Below are positions 48,742-59,022 of a stretch of 64,000 nucleotides of DNA, piece by piece. The notes under the pieces are model-generated. The model was given only the letters and a program-made list of their open reading frames with translations. It was not told the origin of the DNA and did not search any database. Origin of the DNA: an uncultured SAR116 cluster alpha proteobacterium (lineage in GTDB: Bacteria; Pseudomonadota; Alphaproteobacteria; Puniceispirillales; Marisalimonadaceae). The translations under genes and the position numbers were made by a program. Numbering within the stretch: the first letter of the stretch is position 1; each line of letters starts with the position of its first letter. The stretch covers positions 1 through 64,000 of the forward strand of contig CACMOJ010000002.1 in the NCBI GenBank assembly GCA_902615325.1. The letters run 5' to 3'.

Positions 48742-49395
48742 TTAGAAATTAAACTTTTTTGTTTGTTTGAAACCATCAAAAACTGGTATGTAGGCATCAA
48801 ATAAATAGTTTTTTGTAAATTCTTTGCCATGTCTCTGGTATAAGTTTGCTTTTCCAACGTGACCTTCTTTAATTTCAACAGCAACTAGTTTTCCATTTTC
48901 AGAAAGTTGATTTAAAATTTCAATAGGAACAAAATTTACACCACCCTCAATAAAAATACAATCATATGGCAGTTGATCAGAATATCCATTTTCTATTTTA
49001 CTTTTTATAAAAACAACATTATTTACTTCAAGCTTAGTTAAAACTTCTGACGAAAACTCATAAAAACTTTTAATGGATTCAATGCCAATAACAGTATTAC
49101 ATAAATAAGATAAAATTACAGAATTATATCCAACTCCACTTCCTATAGATAATACTGTATCACTCTTATCAATGTTAAGGCTTTGAATTAAACGGGCATT
49201 AATCATAGGATTAAGCAAAAATCTATTTTTTGTAAGATCAATATTTATATCCAGGTAACAATAATTAATATTTTTTTTATTCACAAATATTTCTCTAGGT
49301 ACTCTCTGAAAAGCATCTATTAGATCAATATCGACTATCTTGTTTGGTTTTAACTGACAATCAACCATATTTTTTCTTAAAAAATTAAAATCCAT
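48742..49395 (-). CDS. PCMT-like (L-isoaspartyl methyltransferase family) protein
   Basis: MVDCQLKPNKIVDIDLIDAFQRVPREIFV; VLSIGSGVGYNSVILSYL; upstream of tolC-like gene. Confidence 0.83.
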   Translation of the reverse strand: MDFNFLRKNMVDCQLKPNKIVDIDLIDAFQRVPREIFVNKKNINYCYLDINIDLTKNRFLLNPMINARLIQSLNIDKSDTVLSIGSGVGYNSVILSYLCNTVIGIESIKSFYEFSSEVLTKLEVNNVVFIKSKIENGYSDQLPYDCIFIEGGVNFVPIEILNQLSENGKLVAVEIKEGHVGKANLYQRHGKEFTKNYLFDAYIPVFDGFKQTKKFNF

Positions 49396-49487
49396 AATAA
49401 TCCTTAACGATTTAATTAATTTTTATAACAAAAATATAATGATTTAAAGTCTTTATTTATAAACGCCTTTTTATTAAAAAGACATTC

Positions 49488-49516
49488 TTGTTAATTATAA
49501 GGAATTGTTTTATAAG
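49488..49516 (+). promoter_or_regulatory. Candidate sigma70-type promoter for tRNA-Cys
   Basis: TTGTTA (49488-49493), 17-bp spacer, TATAAG (49511-49516), 7 bp before the mature tRNA 5' end. Confidence 0.45.
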
Positions 49517-49523
49517 ATTGTAT

Positions 49524-49597
49524 GGCCCGATGGCAGAGTGGTGATGCAGCGGCCTGCAAAGCCGTTAACAGCGGTTCGATTCCGCTTCGGGCCTCCA
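49524..49597 (+). tRNA. tRNA-Cys (GCA)
   Basis: GGCCCGATGGCAGAGTGGTGATGCAGCGGCCTGCAAAGCCGTTAACAGCGGTTCGATTCCGCTTCGGGCCTCCA; acceptor GGCCCGA/TCGGGCC. Confidence 0.96.
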
Positions 49598-49605
49598 AAT
49601 GTAAA

Positions 49606-51711
49606 ATGAATAACAGTTCAAAAAAACAAATTGAAAAAGACTTAGTACTTATTGGAGGTGGGCATTCTCACTTAGATGTTTTAAAATCATTTATAATGAA
49701 TAAAATTGATGGATTAAGAGTCACTTTAATTTCAGATGTATATGAAACACCCTATTCTGGAATGTTACCTGGCTTTATTGAAAATGATTATTCTTTAGAT
49801 GACATTCAAATTGATTTATACAAGATTTGTTATCATGGAAATTTTAGATTTATTAATTGTAAAGTGAATAAAATTGATGGTATTAAAAATCTAATATATT
49901 TTAAAAATAGACCACCTTTAAGTTTTGACTACTTGTCAATAAATATTGGCATTAACAATGATACAAAAACAATAAAAAATGCTGATAAATATGCTTTAAA
50001 ATTAAAACCAATATCTAAAATAAATTATAATGAAATCATTAATAATTTAGAAGGCAAGAAGGTAGGTGTAATTGGATCGGGACCAGCTGGAGTAGAAGTT
50101 AGTCTAGCATTGAAAAAAAGATATAATGAAATTGATATCTTTTTATTTACTGGGAAAAGTGGATTGCTTAGCAATTATTCAAATTCTAGCAAAAATTCAA
50201 TTTTAAAAAACCTTACAGACGCTAATATTAATGTAATATTCAAAGATAAGGTATCAGAGGTAAGTAAAAATAAAATTGTTACCAAATCATCTAAGGTTTA
50301 TTTAATTGACAAAGCAATTTTGTCAACAAATGGAGTTCCTCCAAAATGGTTAAAAAAAACTAACTTAGTATTATCTCGTGAAGGTTTTATACAAACAAAC
50401 AATAAACTTCAAACAAATTTTAATCATATATTTGCATCTGGTGATATTATTAATTTTTCAGATAAAAATTTAACAAAATCAGGTGTTTATGCCGTAAAAT
50501 CTGGATTAGTTTTAAAAAAAAATATTAGAAATATCATCCTTAACAAACCATTAGTTAATTACCACCCTCAAAAATATTATTTATCAATAATTGGTTTATC
50601 AAACGGAAAAGCTTTAGCTTACAAATATAACTTATATTTTACATCAAAATTAATTTTAAATTTGAAGAAATATATTGATTTAAGATTTATAAATAAATTT
50701 AAATTATATGATAAAATGGATTACAAAAATAATACCATGGATTGTAAAGGTTGTGCTTCAAAAATAGATTTGACTACTTTGAAATCTTCACTGCCTAGAG
50801 ATATAATTAAATCCTCAGAAGATGCCACTCAAATTACTAAAGGAAGTTCATATGTTAATTCAATAGATATGATAACATCTATTGTTACAGACCCTTTCCT
50901 TCTTGGTAAAATATCAGCCAATCATGCGTTAAGTGATATTTATGCAAGTTTTGCAAAACCTTTGTCGGCATTAATGATTTTACAACTTCCAAAATCCTCA
51001 CAAAGTATTCATTCTAATGATTTAATACAAATTCAAGAAGGAGCAAAATTAGTTTTAAATGAAAATGCATGCATATTATCTGGAGGACACACAATGATCG
51101 GACAAGACGAAAGTCCAGTGATAGGATTTTCAATAGTTGGCAAGACATTTAAAAGATTAAATAAAAAAATTAGTAATCATGATGTGGTAATATTGACAGA
51201 GAAACTAGGAACGGGAATAATTTTTGCTGGCGTTAACTCAAACGCAATTAGTAGTAAATATATTAAGGATGTTAGCTACCAATTAGAAAACGGAAACATA
51301 AAGTTAGGAAAAATATTAAATCAAATCAATCCTTTAGAAGCTACAGATATTACTGGTTATGGTTTAGGAAATCATTTAGTTAATTTAATAAACAGAAATA
51401 AAAATATCAAAGGTATTACCATTTTTAAAGATAAAATTAAATTATTTGAAGGTGTAAATGAGTGTCTACAAAAAAATGTAAATTCTTCATTTTATGAACA
51501 AAATTTTAATTATGGAAAAAATAAAGTTTTATTTAATAAAAATGACTTGATAAATAAAATATTTTTTGATCCACAAACTGTAGGTGGTATAGCATTTATA
51601 ATTCCTCAAAAAAATTATTTAAAAATAAAAAATATTTTAGAAAAAAATGAGATTATATTTAGTAAAATTGGTTATATAGACAATTCACATAGTCATTTAA
51701 GAGTAATTTAA
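49606..51711 (+). CDS. selD: Fusion: NADH dehydrogenase-like FAD oxidoreductase plus selenide, water dikinase (SelD)
   Basis: N-terminal DLVLIGGGHSHLDVLKSF...GMLPGFIENDYSLDDI; C-terminal MDCKGCASKIDLTTL, SVDMI-like NSIDMITSIV, GGHTMIGQDESPVIGFSIVGK. ATG at 49606, not 49522 (inside the tRNA). Confidence 0.92.
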   Translation: MNNSSKKQIEKDLVLIGGGHSHLDVLKSFIMNKIDGLRVTLISDVYETPYSGMLPGFIENDYSLDDIQIDLYKICYHGNFRFINCKVNKIDGIKNLIYFKNRPPLSFDYLSINIGINNDTKTIKNADKYALKLKPISKINYNEIINNLEGKKVGVIGSGPAGVEVSLALKKRYNEIDIFLFTGKSGLLSNYSNSSKNSILKNLTDANINVIFKDKVSEVSKNKIVTKSSKVYLIDKAILSTNGVPPKWLKKTNLVLSREGFIQTNNKLQTNFNHIFASGDIINFSDKNLTKSGVYAVKSGLVLKKNIRNIILNKPLVNYHPQKYYLSIIGLSNGKALAYKYNLYFTSKLILNLKKYIDLRFINKFKLYDKMDYKNNTMDCKGCASKIDLTTLKSSLPRDIIKSSEDATQITKGSSYVNSIDMITSIVTDPFLLGKISANHALSDIYASFAKPLSALMILQLPKSSQSIHSNDLIQIQEGAKLVLNENACILSGGHTMIGQDESPVIGFSIVGKTFKRLNKKISNHDVVILTEKLGTGIIFAGVNSNAISSKYIKDVSYQLENGNIKLGKILNQINPLEATDITGYGLGNHLVNLINRNKNIKGITIFKDKIKLFEGVNECLQKNVNSSFYEQNFNYGKNKVLFNKNDLINKIFFDPQTVGGIAFIIPQKNYLKIKNILEKNEIIFSKIGYIDNSHSHLRVI

Positions 51712-52751
51712 TGAATACAATTTCAACTACCAAAATTTGGGATGATAAAAAATATGATACAATAATTGATGTTAGATCTCCATCTGAATTTAATGAAGAT
51801 CACATTCCAGGCTCTATAAACCTTCCAGTTTTAGATGATGAGGAAAGAAAAAAAATTGGAATTATTTATAAAAAAAAATCTACTTTTGAGGCAAAAGTTT
51901 TGGGATCTTCATATGTTGCTAAAAATATTTCAGAATATTTAATAAAAAAACTTAAAAATAAAAATGGAGCATGGAAGCCATTAGTTTATTGCTGGCGTGG
52001 TGGACAAAGATCTAGAGCATTATGCCTAATTATGCAAGAAATAGGATGGCGTGTAAATCAATTAGAAGGAGGATACAAATACTACAGGAACGATATCACA
52101 AAAAAATTGCAAATATTATCTCCAAAGTTAAAGATTATTTTAATATCAGGAAAAACCGGAACAGGTAAAACTAAATTATTAAATGAAATAAAATTAAATA
52201 ATGGACAAATTATAGACTTAGAAGGTATTGCTTGTCATAAAGGCTCCTTATTGGGTAAAGATTTAAATAATAGCCAACCGTCTCAAAAACTTTTTGAAAG
52301 TTTGTTATATGATGCTTTAAAAAATATAAATTTAAGTAAAAATATTTACTTAGAAGCTGAAAGTAGCAAAATTGGAAATTTACATATACCTCAACCTTTA
52401 TGGAAAAAAATGTTAAGTTCAAAAAAAATAAATGTTGAAACTACTTTTGAAAGTAGAGTTAGATTTTTATTAAATGATTATAAATACGCTCAGCTAGATA
52501 ATAATTTTTTTAAGCCTTTGATAAATGGATTAAAAAGACGATTATCAAAAAAAATAATTGCTGACTGGCAGCAACATATAAAAAATAAAGATTGGAAACA
52601 ATTGACTGAAAGTTTGCTGGTAAATCATTATGATCCTTCATATATTTCAAATTATAAAAAGAAAAATCAAAAAATTATTAAAAATTTTACCATTAATAAA
52701 GTAACTAAAACTGAATTAAATTCATTAGCAAATAAAATATTAAATCTATAA
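51711..52751 (+). CDS. mnmH: tRNA 2-selenouridine synthase
   Basis: Rhodanese domain IIDVRSPSEFNEDHIPGSINLPVLDDEER, active-site YCWRGGQRSRAL, P-loop SGKTGTGKT, LEGIACHKGSLLG. Confidence 0.95.
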   Translation: MNTISTTKIWDDKKYDTIIDVRSPSEFNEDHIPGSINLPVLDDEERKKIGIIYKKKSTFEAKVLGSSYVAKNISEYLIKKLKNKNGAWKPLVYCWRGGQRSRALCLIMQEIGWRVNQLEGGYKYYRNDITKKLQILSPKLKIILISGKTGTGKTKLLNEIKLNNGQIIDLEGIACHKGSLLGKDLNNSQPSQKLFESLLYDALKNINLSKNIYLEAESSKIGNLHIPQPLWKKMLSSKKINVETTFESRVRFLLNDYKYAQLDNNFFKPLINGLKRRLSKKIIADWQQHIKNKDWKQLTESLLVNHYDPSYISNYKKKNQKIIKNFTINKVTKTELNSLANKILNL

Positions 52752-52798
52752 ATTTTTTATATACATATTTATATTTTTGTGTATTTTAAAAATGCAGT

Positions 52799-52873
52799 TC
52801 CTCGGTAGCTCAGTGGTAGAGCAATCGGCTGTTAACCGATCGGTCGGGGGTTCGAATCCCTCCCGGGGAGCCA
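52799..52873 (+). tRNA. tRNA-Asn (GTT)
   Basis: TCCTCGGTAGCTCAGTGGTAGAGCAATCGGCTGTTAACCGATCGGTCGGGGGTTCGAATCCCTCCCGGGGAGCCA. Confidence 0.97.
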
Positions 52874-52894
52874 TAAATTTTATTTTATTTTTAA

Positions 52895-53896
52895 ATGAAT
52901 ATTAATAACAATTTTGTAGAAGCTATTGGCAACACACCACTTATAAAGCTTGTTTATCCAAGTAAAATCACTGGATGTAATATTTATGGAAAAGCAGAGT
53001 TCCTTAATCCTGGAGGATCTATAAAAGATAGAGCAGCAAAAGCCATTATTCTAGATGCTATTAAAGATGGTAAACTTAAAGATGGTGGGACAATAATCGA
53101 GGGAACAGCAGGAAACACTGGCATTGGCCTTGGCTTAGTTGGGAATTCAATGGGTTTTAAAACAATTATTGTAATGCCTGAAACTCAAAGCCAAGAGAAA
53201 AAAGACGCATTAAATCTAATTGGTTGCGAATTGAAACTAGTGCCTGCATTACCATATTCAAACCCTGGCAATTATATCCGTCAATCAGAAAGTTTAGCAA
53301 ATGAACTTAATAAATCTGAACGAAATGGTGTTTTGTGGGCAAACCAATTTGATAATGTTTCAAACATGAATGGACATTTTAATACGACTGGGCCAGAAAT
53401 TTGGTCTCAACTTGATGGAAAAGTTGATGGTTTTACATGTGCTGTGGGGACTGGTGGTACTTTAGCCGGAGTAAGTAAATACTTAAAAGAAAAAAAGGAA
53501 GATATTAGAATATTTTTATCAGATCCTTATGGTTCTGCCCTATATAATTATTACAAAATAGATGAACTTAAAGCAGAAGGTAATTCCATTACTGAAGGAA
53601 TTGGTCAAGGTAGAATTACAGAAAATTTAAAACACCTTGTTGTTGATGATGCTGTTAGAATTAACGATGAAGAAGCTTTAAAAATGATTTTTAAACTGCT
53701 TAAAGAAGAAGGTTTGTTTTTAGGTGGATCAAGCGGCATTAATGTATGCGGTGCTATAAAAATGGCCAAAAAACTTGGTCCTGGTCATAATGTTGTTACA
53801 ATTCTATGTGATTCAGGCCAAAGGTATCAATCAAAAATATGGAATAAGGGATTTTTAAAATCAAAAGGCTTACCTTTTCCAAGTTGGATGGAGTAA
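52895..53896 (+). CDS. cysK: Cysteine synthase A
   Basis: IGNTPLIKLVYPSKITGCNIYGKAEFLNPGGSIKDRAAK; GTAGNTGIGLG; GLFLGGSSGIN. Confidence 0.92.
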   Translation: MNINNNFVEAIGNTPLIKLVYPSKITGCNIYGKAEFLNPGGSIKDRAAKAIILDAIKDGKLKDGGTIIEGTAGNTGIGLGLVGNSMGFKTIIVMPETQSQEKKDALNLIGCELKLVPALPYSNPGNYIRQSESLANELNKSERNGVLWANQFDNVSNMNGHFNTTGPEIWSQLDGKVDGFTCAVGTGGTLAGVSKYLKEKKEDIRIFLSDPYGSALYNYYKIDELKAEGNSITEGIGQGRITENLKHLVVDDAVRINDEEALKMIFKLLKEEGLFLGGSSGINVCGAIKMAKKLGPGHNVVTILCDSGQRYQSKIWNKGFLKSKGLPFPSWME

Positions 53897-53897
53897 A

Positions 53898-54740
53898 ATG
53901 AAAGAAATTTTTTTATCAGCTAAAGAAGTTAATGAATTAAAACATTCAAAACAAAATATTATCATCTTTGATTCGTCATATTTTTTGCCAAATACAGGTA
54001 TTAATGCAATTCATGAGTATAACAACGAACATATTAAAGATGCAGTTTTTTTTGATATTGATAAAATTTCAGATCCAAATAATGATCTTCCACATATGTT
54101 TCCAACTAAAGATGTTTTTGAAAAACACATGCAAAAACTGGGATTAAGCAATAATCATATTGTAGTTATATATGATAATTCTCCCCTATTATCATCGGCT
54201 AGATGTTGGTTTTTATTAAGATATTTTGGGCATAAAGAAATCTTTATTTTATCAGGTGGGATTAAGTCATGGAAAGAAAATGGTTTTATAACTACTAATG
54301 AAGTGTCAAACATGTCTTTAGGGGATTTTAAAGCAACTGAAGAAAATAAAAACTTACTCATTAAAATTGAAGAAATGAAAGATATTTCTGATAATAAATC
54401 ATTTCCAATAATTGACGCAAGATCATTTGAAAGATTTTCTGGTAGTGGTAAAGAACCTAGACCAAATTTAGAATCAGGACATATCCCCAATTCTTTAAAT
54501 CTTCCAGCATCTAAATTATTAGATAAAAGTGGTAATTTAATTTCTAAATCTGATTTTAAAAATTTAATTAATGATTTAAATTTAAGTGAAAATGAAAAAG
54601 TTATAACTACATGTGGATCTGGAGTATCTGCGTGTGTAATAGCATTATCTTATTACAGAATAGGAAATGAGGATATTCCAGTTTATGACGGCTCTTGGTC
54701 TGAATGGGCTTCTAAAAACATGAAAATCAATAAGCTTTAG
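53898..54740 (+). CDS. sseA: 3-mercaptopyruvate sulfurtransferase / rhodanese
   Basis: Two rhodanese domains; [25 protein letters not shown]; active site CGSGVSACV. Confidence 0.93.
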   Translation: MKEIFLSAKEVNELKHSKQNIIIFDSSYFLPNTGINAIHEYNNEHIKDAVFFDIDKISDPNNDLPHMFPTKDVFEKHMQKLGLSNNHIVVIYDNSPLLSSARCWFLLRYFGHKEIFILSGGIKSWKENGFITTNEVSNMSLGDFKATEENKNLLIKIEEMKDISDNKSFPIIDARSFERFSGSGKEPRPNLESGHIPNSLNLPASKLLDKSGNLISKSDFKNLINDLNLSENEKVITTCGSGVSACVIALSYYRIGNEDIPVYDGSWSEWASKNMKINKL

Positions 54741-55489
54741 TGATTTAAAATCTGACTTAAAAACAATTTAGTTCTATCATTTGTTGGTTTGGTAAAAAAT
54801 AATTTTGGAGTATTTTGCTCTATTATTTCACCTTCATCCATAAATATAACTCGATCAGCGACTTTTTTTGCAAAACCCATTTCATGAGTTACAACTAACA
54901 TAGTCATGCCAGTTTGTGCTAATTCGATCATGGTGTCTAATACTTCTTTAATCATTTCAGGATCTAAAGCTGAAGTAGGTTCATCAAATAACATTATTTT
55001 TGGTTTCATACATAATGCACGCGCAATAGCTACTCTCTGTTGCTGGCCTCCAGAAAGTTGACCAGGAAATTTTTTCGCTTGCTCGGGAATTTTTACTCTT
55101 TCAAGATATTCCATTGCCAATTCGTCGGCATCTCTCTTCGGCATTTTTCTCACCCAAATTGGAGCAAGTGTACAATTCTCTAAAACAGATAAGTGTGGAA
55201 ATAAATTAAATGATTGGAACACCATCCCTACATCACTTCTTATAACTTCAAGATTTTTCAAATCACCAGATAACTCAACATCATTTACTGAAATATGACC
55301 TTGTTGGTGAACTTCTAATCTATTGATACATCTTATCAGAGTTGATTTCCCAGACCCTGATGGACCACAAATAACAATTCTTTCACCTTGACTAACTTCA
55401 AGATTTATATTTTTAAGTACATGAAATGAACCAAACCATTTGTGCATTTCATTAATTTTTATAACATTTTTTTTATTTTTACTATTCAT
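54737..55489 (-). CDS. aapP: General amino-acid ABC transporter ATP-binding protein
   Basis: [54 protein letters not shown]. Confidence 0.93.
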   Translation of the reverse strand: MNSKNKKNVIKINEMHKWFGSFHVLKNINLEVSQGERIVICGPSGSGKSTLIRCINRLEVHQQGHISVNDVELSGDLKNLEVIRSDVGMVFQSFNLFPHLSVLENCTLAPIWVRKMPKRDADELAMEYLERVKIPEQAKKFPGQLSGGQQQRVAIARALCMKPKIMLFDEPTSALDPEMIKEVLDTMIELAQTGMTMLVVTHEMGFAKKVADRVIFMDEGEIIEQNTPKLFFTKPTNDRTKLFLSQILNH

Positions 55490-55508
55490 TTTTACACCTT
55501 TAAATCAA

Positions 55509-56624
55509 TTAGTTATGGTCTGTACTTAATTTCTTTTCAAGCCACAATGAGTATCTAGACATTGCAAAGCAACTAATAAAAAATATTACAGCAACAAACA
55601 AATAAGTTTCTGTTGATAACCCGTTCCATTTAGTATCTGCAAGTGCTGCCCTCCCTATTCCAAGAGGATCTAAAAGACCTATGATCACAACCAAAGTTGT
55701 ATCCTTATAAAGACCAATAAATGTATTAACAATACCTGGTATTGAAATTTTTAATGCTTGTGGAAGAGTAATAAATCTTGTTGTTTGCCAATATGTTAAT
55801 CCGATCGCATCTGCAGCTTCATATTGTCCCTTAGGAATAGCTTGAATACCACCTCTTATAACTTCAGCAATATAAGCTGCTGAAAAGAAAGTCATCATAA
55901 TTATAACTCTTATAAGTAAATTAAAGTTGGTTCCAGGTGGCAAAAAATAATTTAACATTGTTGATGCAACAAATAATAACGTTATTAATGGAACTCCTCT
56001 CATAAATTCTATAAAGCAAACACTTAATAATTTTACTAATTTTAATCGAGATTGCCTGCCCAAAGCCAAAAGAATTCCTAAAGGTAAAGAGCACGCAATA
56101 CTGGTAACTCCAATAATTACTGTTAGCATTGCTCCACCAAAAAGATTGGTCTCAATCATTAATAAATTAAAAACACCACCTTTAATCAAAATAAAAGCGA
56201 TAAATGGATACAAACAACTAAATATAAGCATATATTTTCTAAATTTTATATCTGGATAAAGTAATGGTGCTGCTGCAATCAACAATAAAAGAAAGGAAGT
56301 ATCTATTCTCCATCTTTCAGCCAATGGATAAAAGCCATAAATAAATTGGTCAAACCTTTTGACAATCACTGCCCAACAAGCTCCATCACCAATTTTTCTA
56401 CAACTTGGTTTATCATTGGCATTGACAACTGCATCAACTACAAACCAACTTAAGCCTCCTTGAATTAATAGGTATAACAAATATAAGGACAGTATTGTTA
56501 AAATAGAATTACTTAAAGATGAAAAAAGATTATTTTTTACCCAACCAACAATTCCAACTGTACCTGGTGGTGGAGGTAAATCAGGATGAGTGCCTGGTAC
56601 ATAATTTTGTTTATCAAAAACCAT
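55509..56624 (-). CDS. aapM: General amino-acid ABC transporter permease
   Basis: His/Glu/Gln/Arg/opine-type permease: EFMRGVPLITLLFVAS, AAYIAEVIRGGIQAIPKGQYEAADAIGL. Confidence 0.92.
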   Translation of the reverse strand: MVFDKQNYVPGTHPDLPPPPGTVGIVGWVKNNLFSSLSNSILTILSLYLLYLLIQGGLSWFVVDAVVNANDKPSCRKIGDGACWAVIVKRFDQFIYGFYPLAERWRIDTSFLLLLIAAAPLLYPDIKFRKYMLIFSCLYPFIAFILIKGGVFNLLMIETNLFGGAMLTVIIGVTSIACSLPLGILLALGRQSRLKLVKLLSVCFIEFMRGVPLITLLFVASTMLNYFLPPGTNFNLLIRVIIMMTFFSAAYIAEVIRGGIQAIPKGQYEAADAIGLTYWQTTRFITLPQALKISIPGIVNTFIGLYKDTTLVVIIGLLDPLGIGRAALADTKWNGLSTETYLFVAVIFFISCFAMSRYSLWLEKKLSTDHN

Positions 56625-57790
56625 TATCTATCCACCAATTTAACTCTGTAATTATACCAATTCATTAAAGACGATATGCTTAAAGAAATGCATAAATAAA
56701 TTAGTAAAACTAAAACCATAGTCTCCATTTCTCTACCAGTTTGATTTAAAGAAATGCCACCTAAGGTTGCAACTAAGTCCATATAACCAATAGCAATAGC
56801 TAATGACGAATTCTTTGTCAAATTTAAATACTGACTAGTTAAAGGTGGAATAATAACTCGTCTAGCTTGAGGTAAAATGACTAAATTCATTACTTTGTCA
56901 GGCTTTAATCCGATTGATTCAGCAGCTTCTCTTTGTCCTTTATGAATAGCTAAAATCCCCGCTCTCACAATTTCTGCAATAAAGGCTGCAGTATAAATTG
57001 CCAGAGCAAAAGTTAATGCAATTAACTCAGGACTTAGGTGTAACCCACCTCTAAAATTAAACCCTTTTAATTCTGGAATGCTGAAAGAAATTGGAAAATT
57101 GTTTAGTATGAGTGCTATGCAAGGAAGTAAAATTATAACTATTAAGTTTATCCAAAAAACTGGTAATTGTTTGCCTGTGTTTTCTTGTCTTTTTTTAGAA
57201 AATTTATTAAACAAAATTGCAAATATTATTGCTATTATTGTGAAAAGATAAAATAATTCTATTCCTGCTTCAGCAATTGGTTTAGGTATATAGAAACCTC
57301 TGTTTGTTAAGTAAGAAACATCAAGTATATCAATTGCTTGTTTTGGATGAGGCAGAGTATTGATAATTATTCCATGCCACAGTAAAATATGCAGTAAGAT
57401 TGGTACATTTCTAGTAAATTCAACATACCAATAAGCGATCTTATTTGCTAACCAATTTTTAGATAATCTTAAGACCCCCAGAAAAAGACCAAAAATTGTT
57501 GCTATAATTATACCAAAAAAAGCAACTAACCCAGTATTAAGCAATCCAACTACAGCAGCTCTTAAATGGGAATCTCTGTTGTTATATGAAATTAAATATT
57601 GATTTATGTCATATCCAGCAGGAATGAAAAGAAATTCAAAACTGAGGTCTTTCCCCAATTTTTCAAAGTTACCAGATACATTTCCAGCAAGCCAAGAAAT
57701 AAACCATCCAAAGATAATCAATACAATTATCTGAACAATTATTTCACGAGACTTTTCATTTCTCCAAATTTTCAAAAGATCAAAAGACAT
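56624..57790 (-). CDS. aapQ: General amino-acid ABC transporter permease
   Basis: EFTRNVPILLHILLWHGII, AAFIAEIVRAGILAIHKGQREAAESIGL. Confidence 0.92.
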   Translation of the reverse strand: MSFDLLKIWRNEKSREIIVQIIVLIIFGWFISWLAGNVSGNFEKLGKDLSFEFLFIPAGYDINQYLISYNNRDSHLRAAVVGLLNTGLVAFFGIIIATIFGLFLGVLRLSKNWLANKIAYWYVEFTRNVPILLHILLWHGIIINTLPHPKQAIDILDVSYLTNRGFYIPKPIAEAGIELFYLFTIIAIIFAILFNKFSKKRQENTGKQLPVFWINLIVIILLPCIALILNNFPISFSIPELKGFNFRGGLHLSPELIALTFALAIYTAAFIAEIVRAGILAIHKGQREAAESIGLKPDKVMNLVILPQARRVIIPPLTSQYLNLTKNSSLAIAIGYMDLVATLGGISLNQTGREMETMVLVLLIYLCISLSISSLMNWYNYRVKLVDR

Positions 57791-57853
57791 AATTTAGATC
57801 ATACAATTAAATCACATTAATACAAAACTTGTAATTTTACATTAAAATAAATA

Positions 57854-57882
57854 AAAAAAACGCCTCTAAATGAGGCGTTTTT
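57854..57882. terminator. Rho-independent terminator between aapJ and aapQMP
   Basis: AAAAAAACGCCTCTAAATGAGGCGTTTTT: stem CGCCTC/GAGGCG with A/T flanks on both sides; T-run on the minus strand terminates aapJ. Confidence 0.85.
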
Positions 57883-57899
57883 AATTGAAGATTTTTAAA

Positions 57900-58913
57900 T
57901 TACTTAATTGGTGGGATATAATGTAATCCACCGTCTCTGTAAAGTGCATTCATACCTCTTACAATTGTTAGAGGATATAAGTTCCTTTCAAAACTTTCAG
58001 CATAATTACCAACTTGGCTTATCACATTTACTGCCCAATCGGCTGATAGACCAAGCTTAGATAAACCTTGCAATGGATCCTTTCCAAGAAGTCTATTTAT
58101 TTCTTTGTCTTTATTATCCTGCGCTGCTAACTTCTTAACATTTTTTGATGTAATGCCTTTTTCTTCAGCAGACATCATTGCTCTTAAAACCCAAGATACA
58201 ATATCAGCCCACTGGTCATCACCATGTCTTACAACAGGTCCTAAAGGCTCTTTTGAAACTATTTCTGGTAAAACCATGTGCGCATCAGGATTATCAAAAC
58301 TCATTTTTGTTGCATAAAGTCCAGAAGCATCTGTTGTGTAAACATCACATCTACCAGCTTTATATAACTCTTGAGCTTCAGCGTTAGTTTCAATTGGCAC
58401 CGGGTTATATTTCATTTTATTACCAGCAAAAAATTCAGCTAAGTTTAATTCTGTAGTTGTACCTGTTTGAATACATACAGATGCACCATCTAATTCTTTA
58501 GCAGATTTAACTCCTAATTTTTTTGGTACCATGAAACCCTGGCCATCATAGTAATTAACACCAATAAAAGTTTGAGCTAAATCAACATCTCTTGAAAAAG
58601 TCCAAGTGGTGTTTCTAGAAAGGATTTCACCTTCGCCAGCTGCTAATTTTGTAAATCTTGTTTTACCTGTAGCAGTTGTATATGAAACTTTATTAGCATC
58701 GCCTAATACTGCAGCTGCAACAGCTTTACAAAAATCAACATCAAATCCTTGCCAATTTCCTTTATCATCAGGAGCAGCAAAGCCAGCTAAACCAGTATTA
58801 ATAATACAATTTAACTTACCTCTAGCCCTGACATCGTCAAGTGTGCCTGCAAGAACAGATCCTGCAAACATAACTCCAGCGACAGAAGCCGCTAAAATTG
58901 CTTTTATTTTCAT
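57900..58913 (-). CDS. aapJ: General amino-acid ABC transporter substrate-binding protein (start trimmed from 58949)
   Basis: MKIKAILAASVAGVMFAGSVLAGTLDDVRARGKLNCIINTGLAGFAAPDDKGNWQGFDVDFCKAVAAA. Confidence 0.93.
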   Translation of the reverse strand: MKIKAILAASVAGVMFAGSVLAGTLDDVRARGKLNCIINTGLAGFAAPDDKGNWQGFDVDFCKAVAAAVLGDANKVSYTTATGKTRFTKLAAGEGEILSRNTTWTFSRDVDLAQTFIGVNYYDGQGFMVPKKLGVKSAKELDGASVCIQTGTTTELNLAEFFAGNKMKYNPVPIETNAEAQELYKAGRCDVYTTDASGLYATKMSFDNPDAHMVLPEIVSKEPLGPVVRHGDDQWADIVSWVLRAMMSAEEKGITSKNVKKLAAQDNKDKEINRLLGKDPLQGLSKLGLSADWAVNVISQVGNYAESFERNLYPLTIVRGMNALYRDGGLHYIPPIK

Positions 58914-59022
58914 TTTAAGTCCTCCATAAAAATTGTCATGACATTTCATGAATTAATGATTAATTTTGTACATGATGTTATTAATTATTCAAGGAAAATC
59001 TTAAATTTAGAACTAAACTGGT

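Noticed and set aside
49522-49605. N-terminal extension MARWQSGDAAACKAVNSGSIPLRASKCK of the selD-fusion ORF
   Set aside because: This is translation of tRNA-Cys (49524-49597); true start is ATG 49606.
58105-58929. Three plus-strand ORFs antisense to aapJ (58105, 58178, 58606)
   Set aside because: Mutually overlapping frames antisense to a well-supported substrate-binding protein gene.
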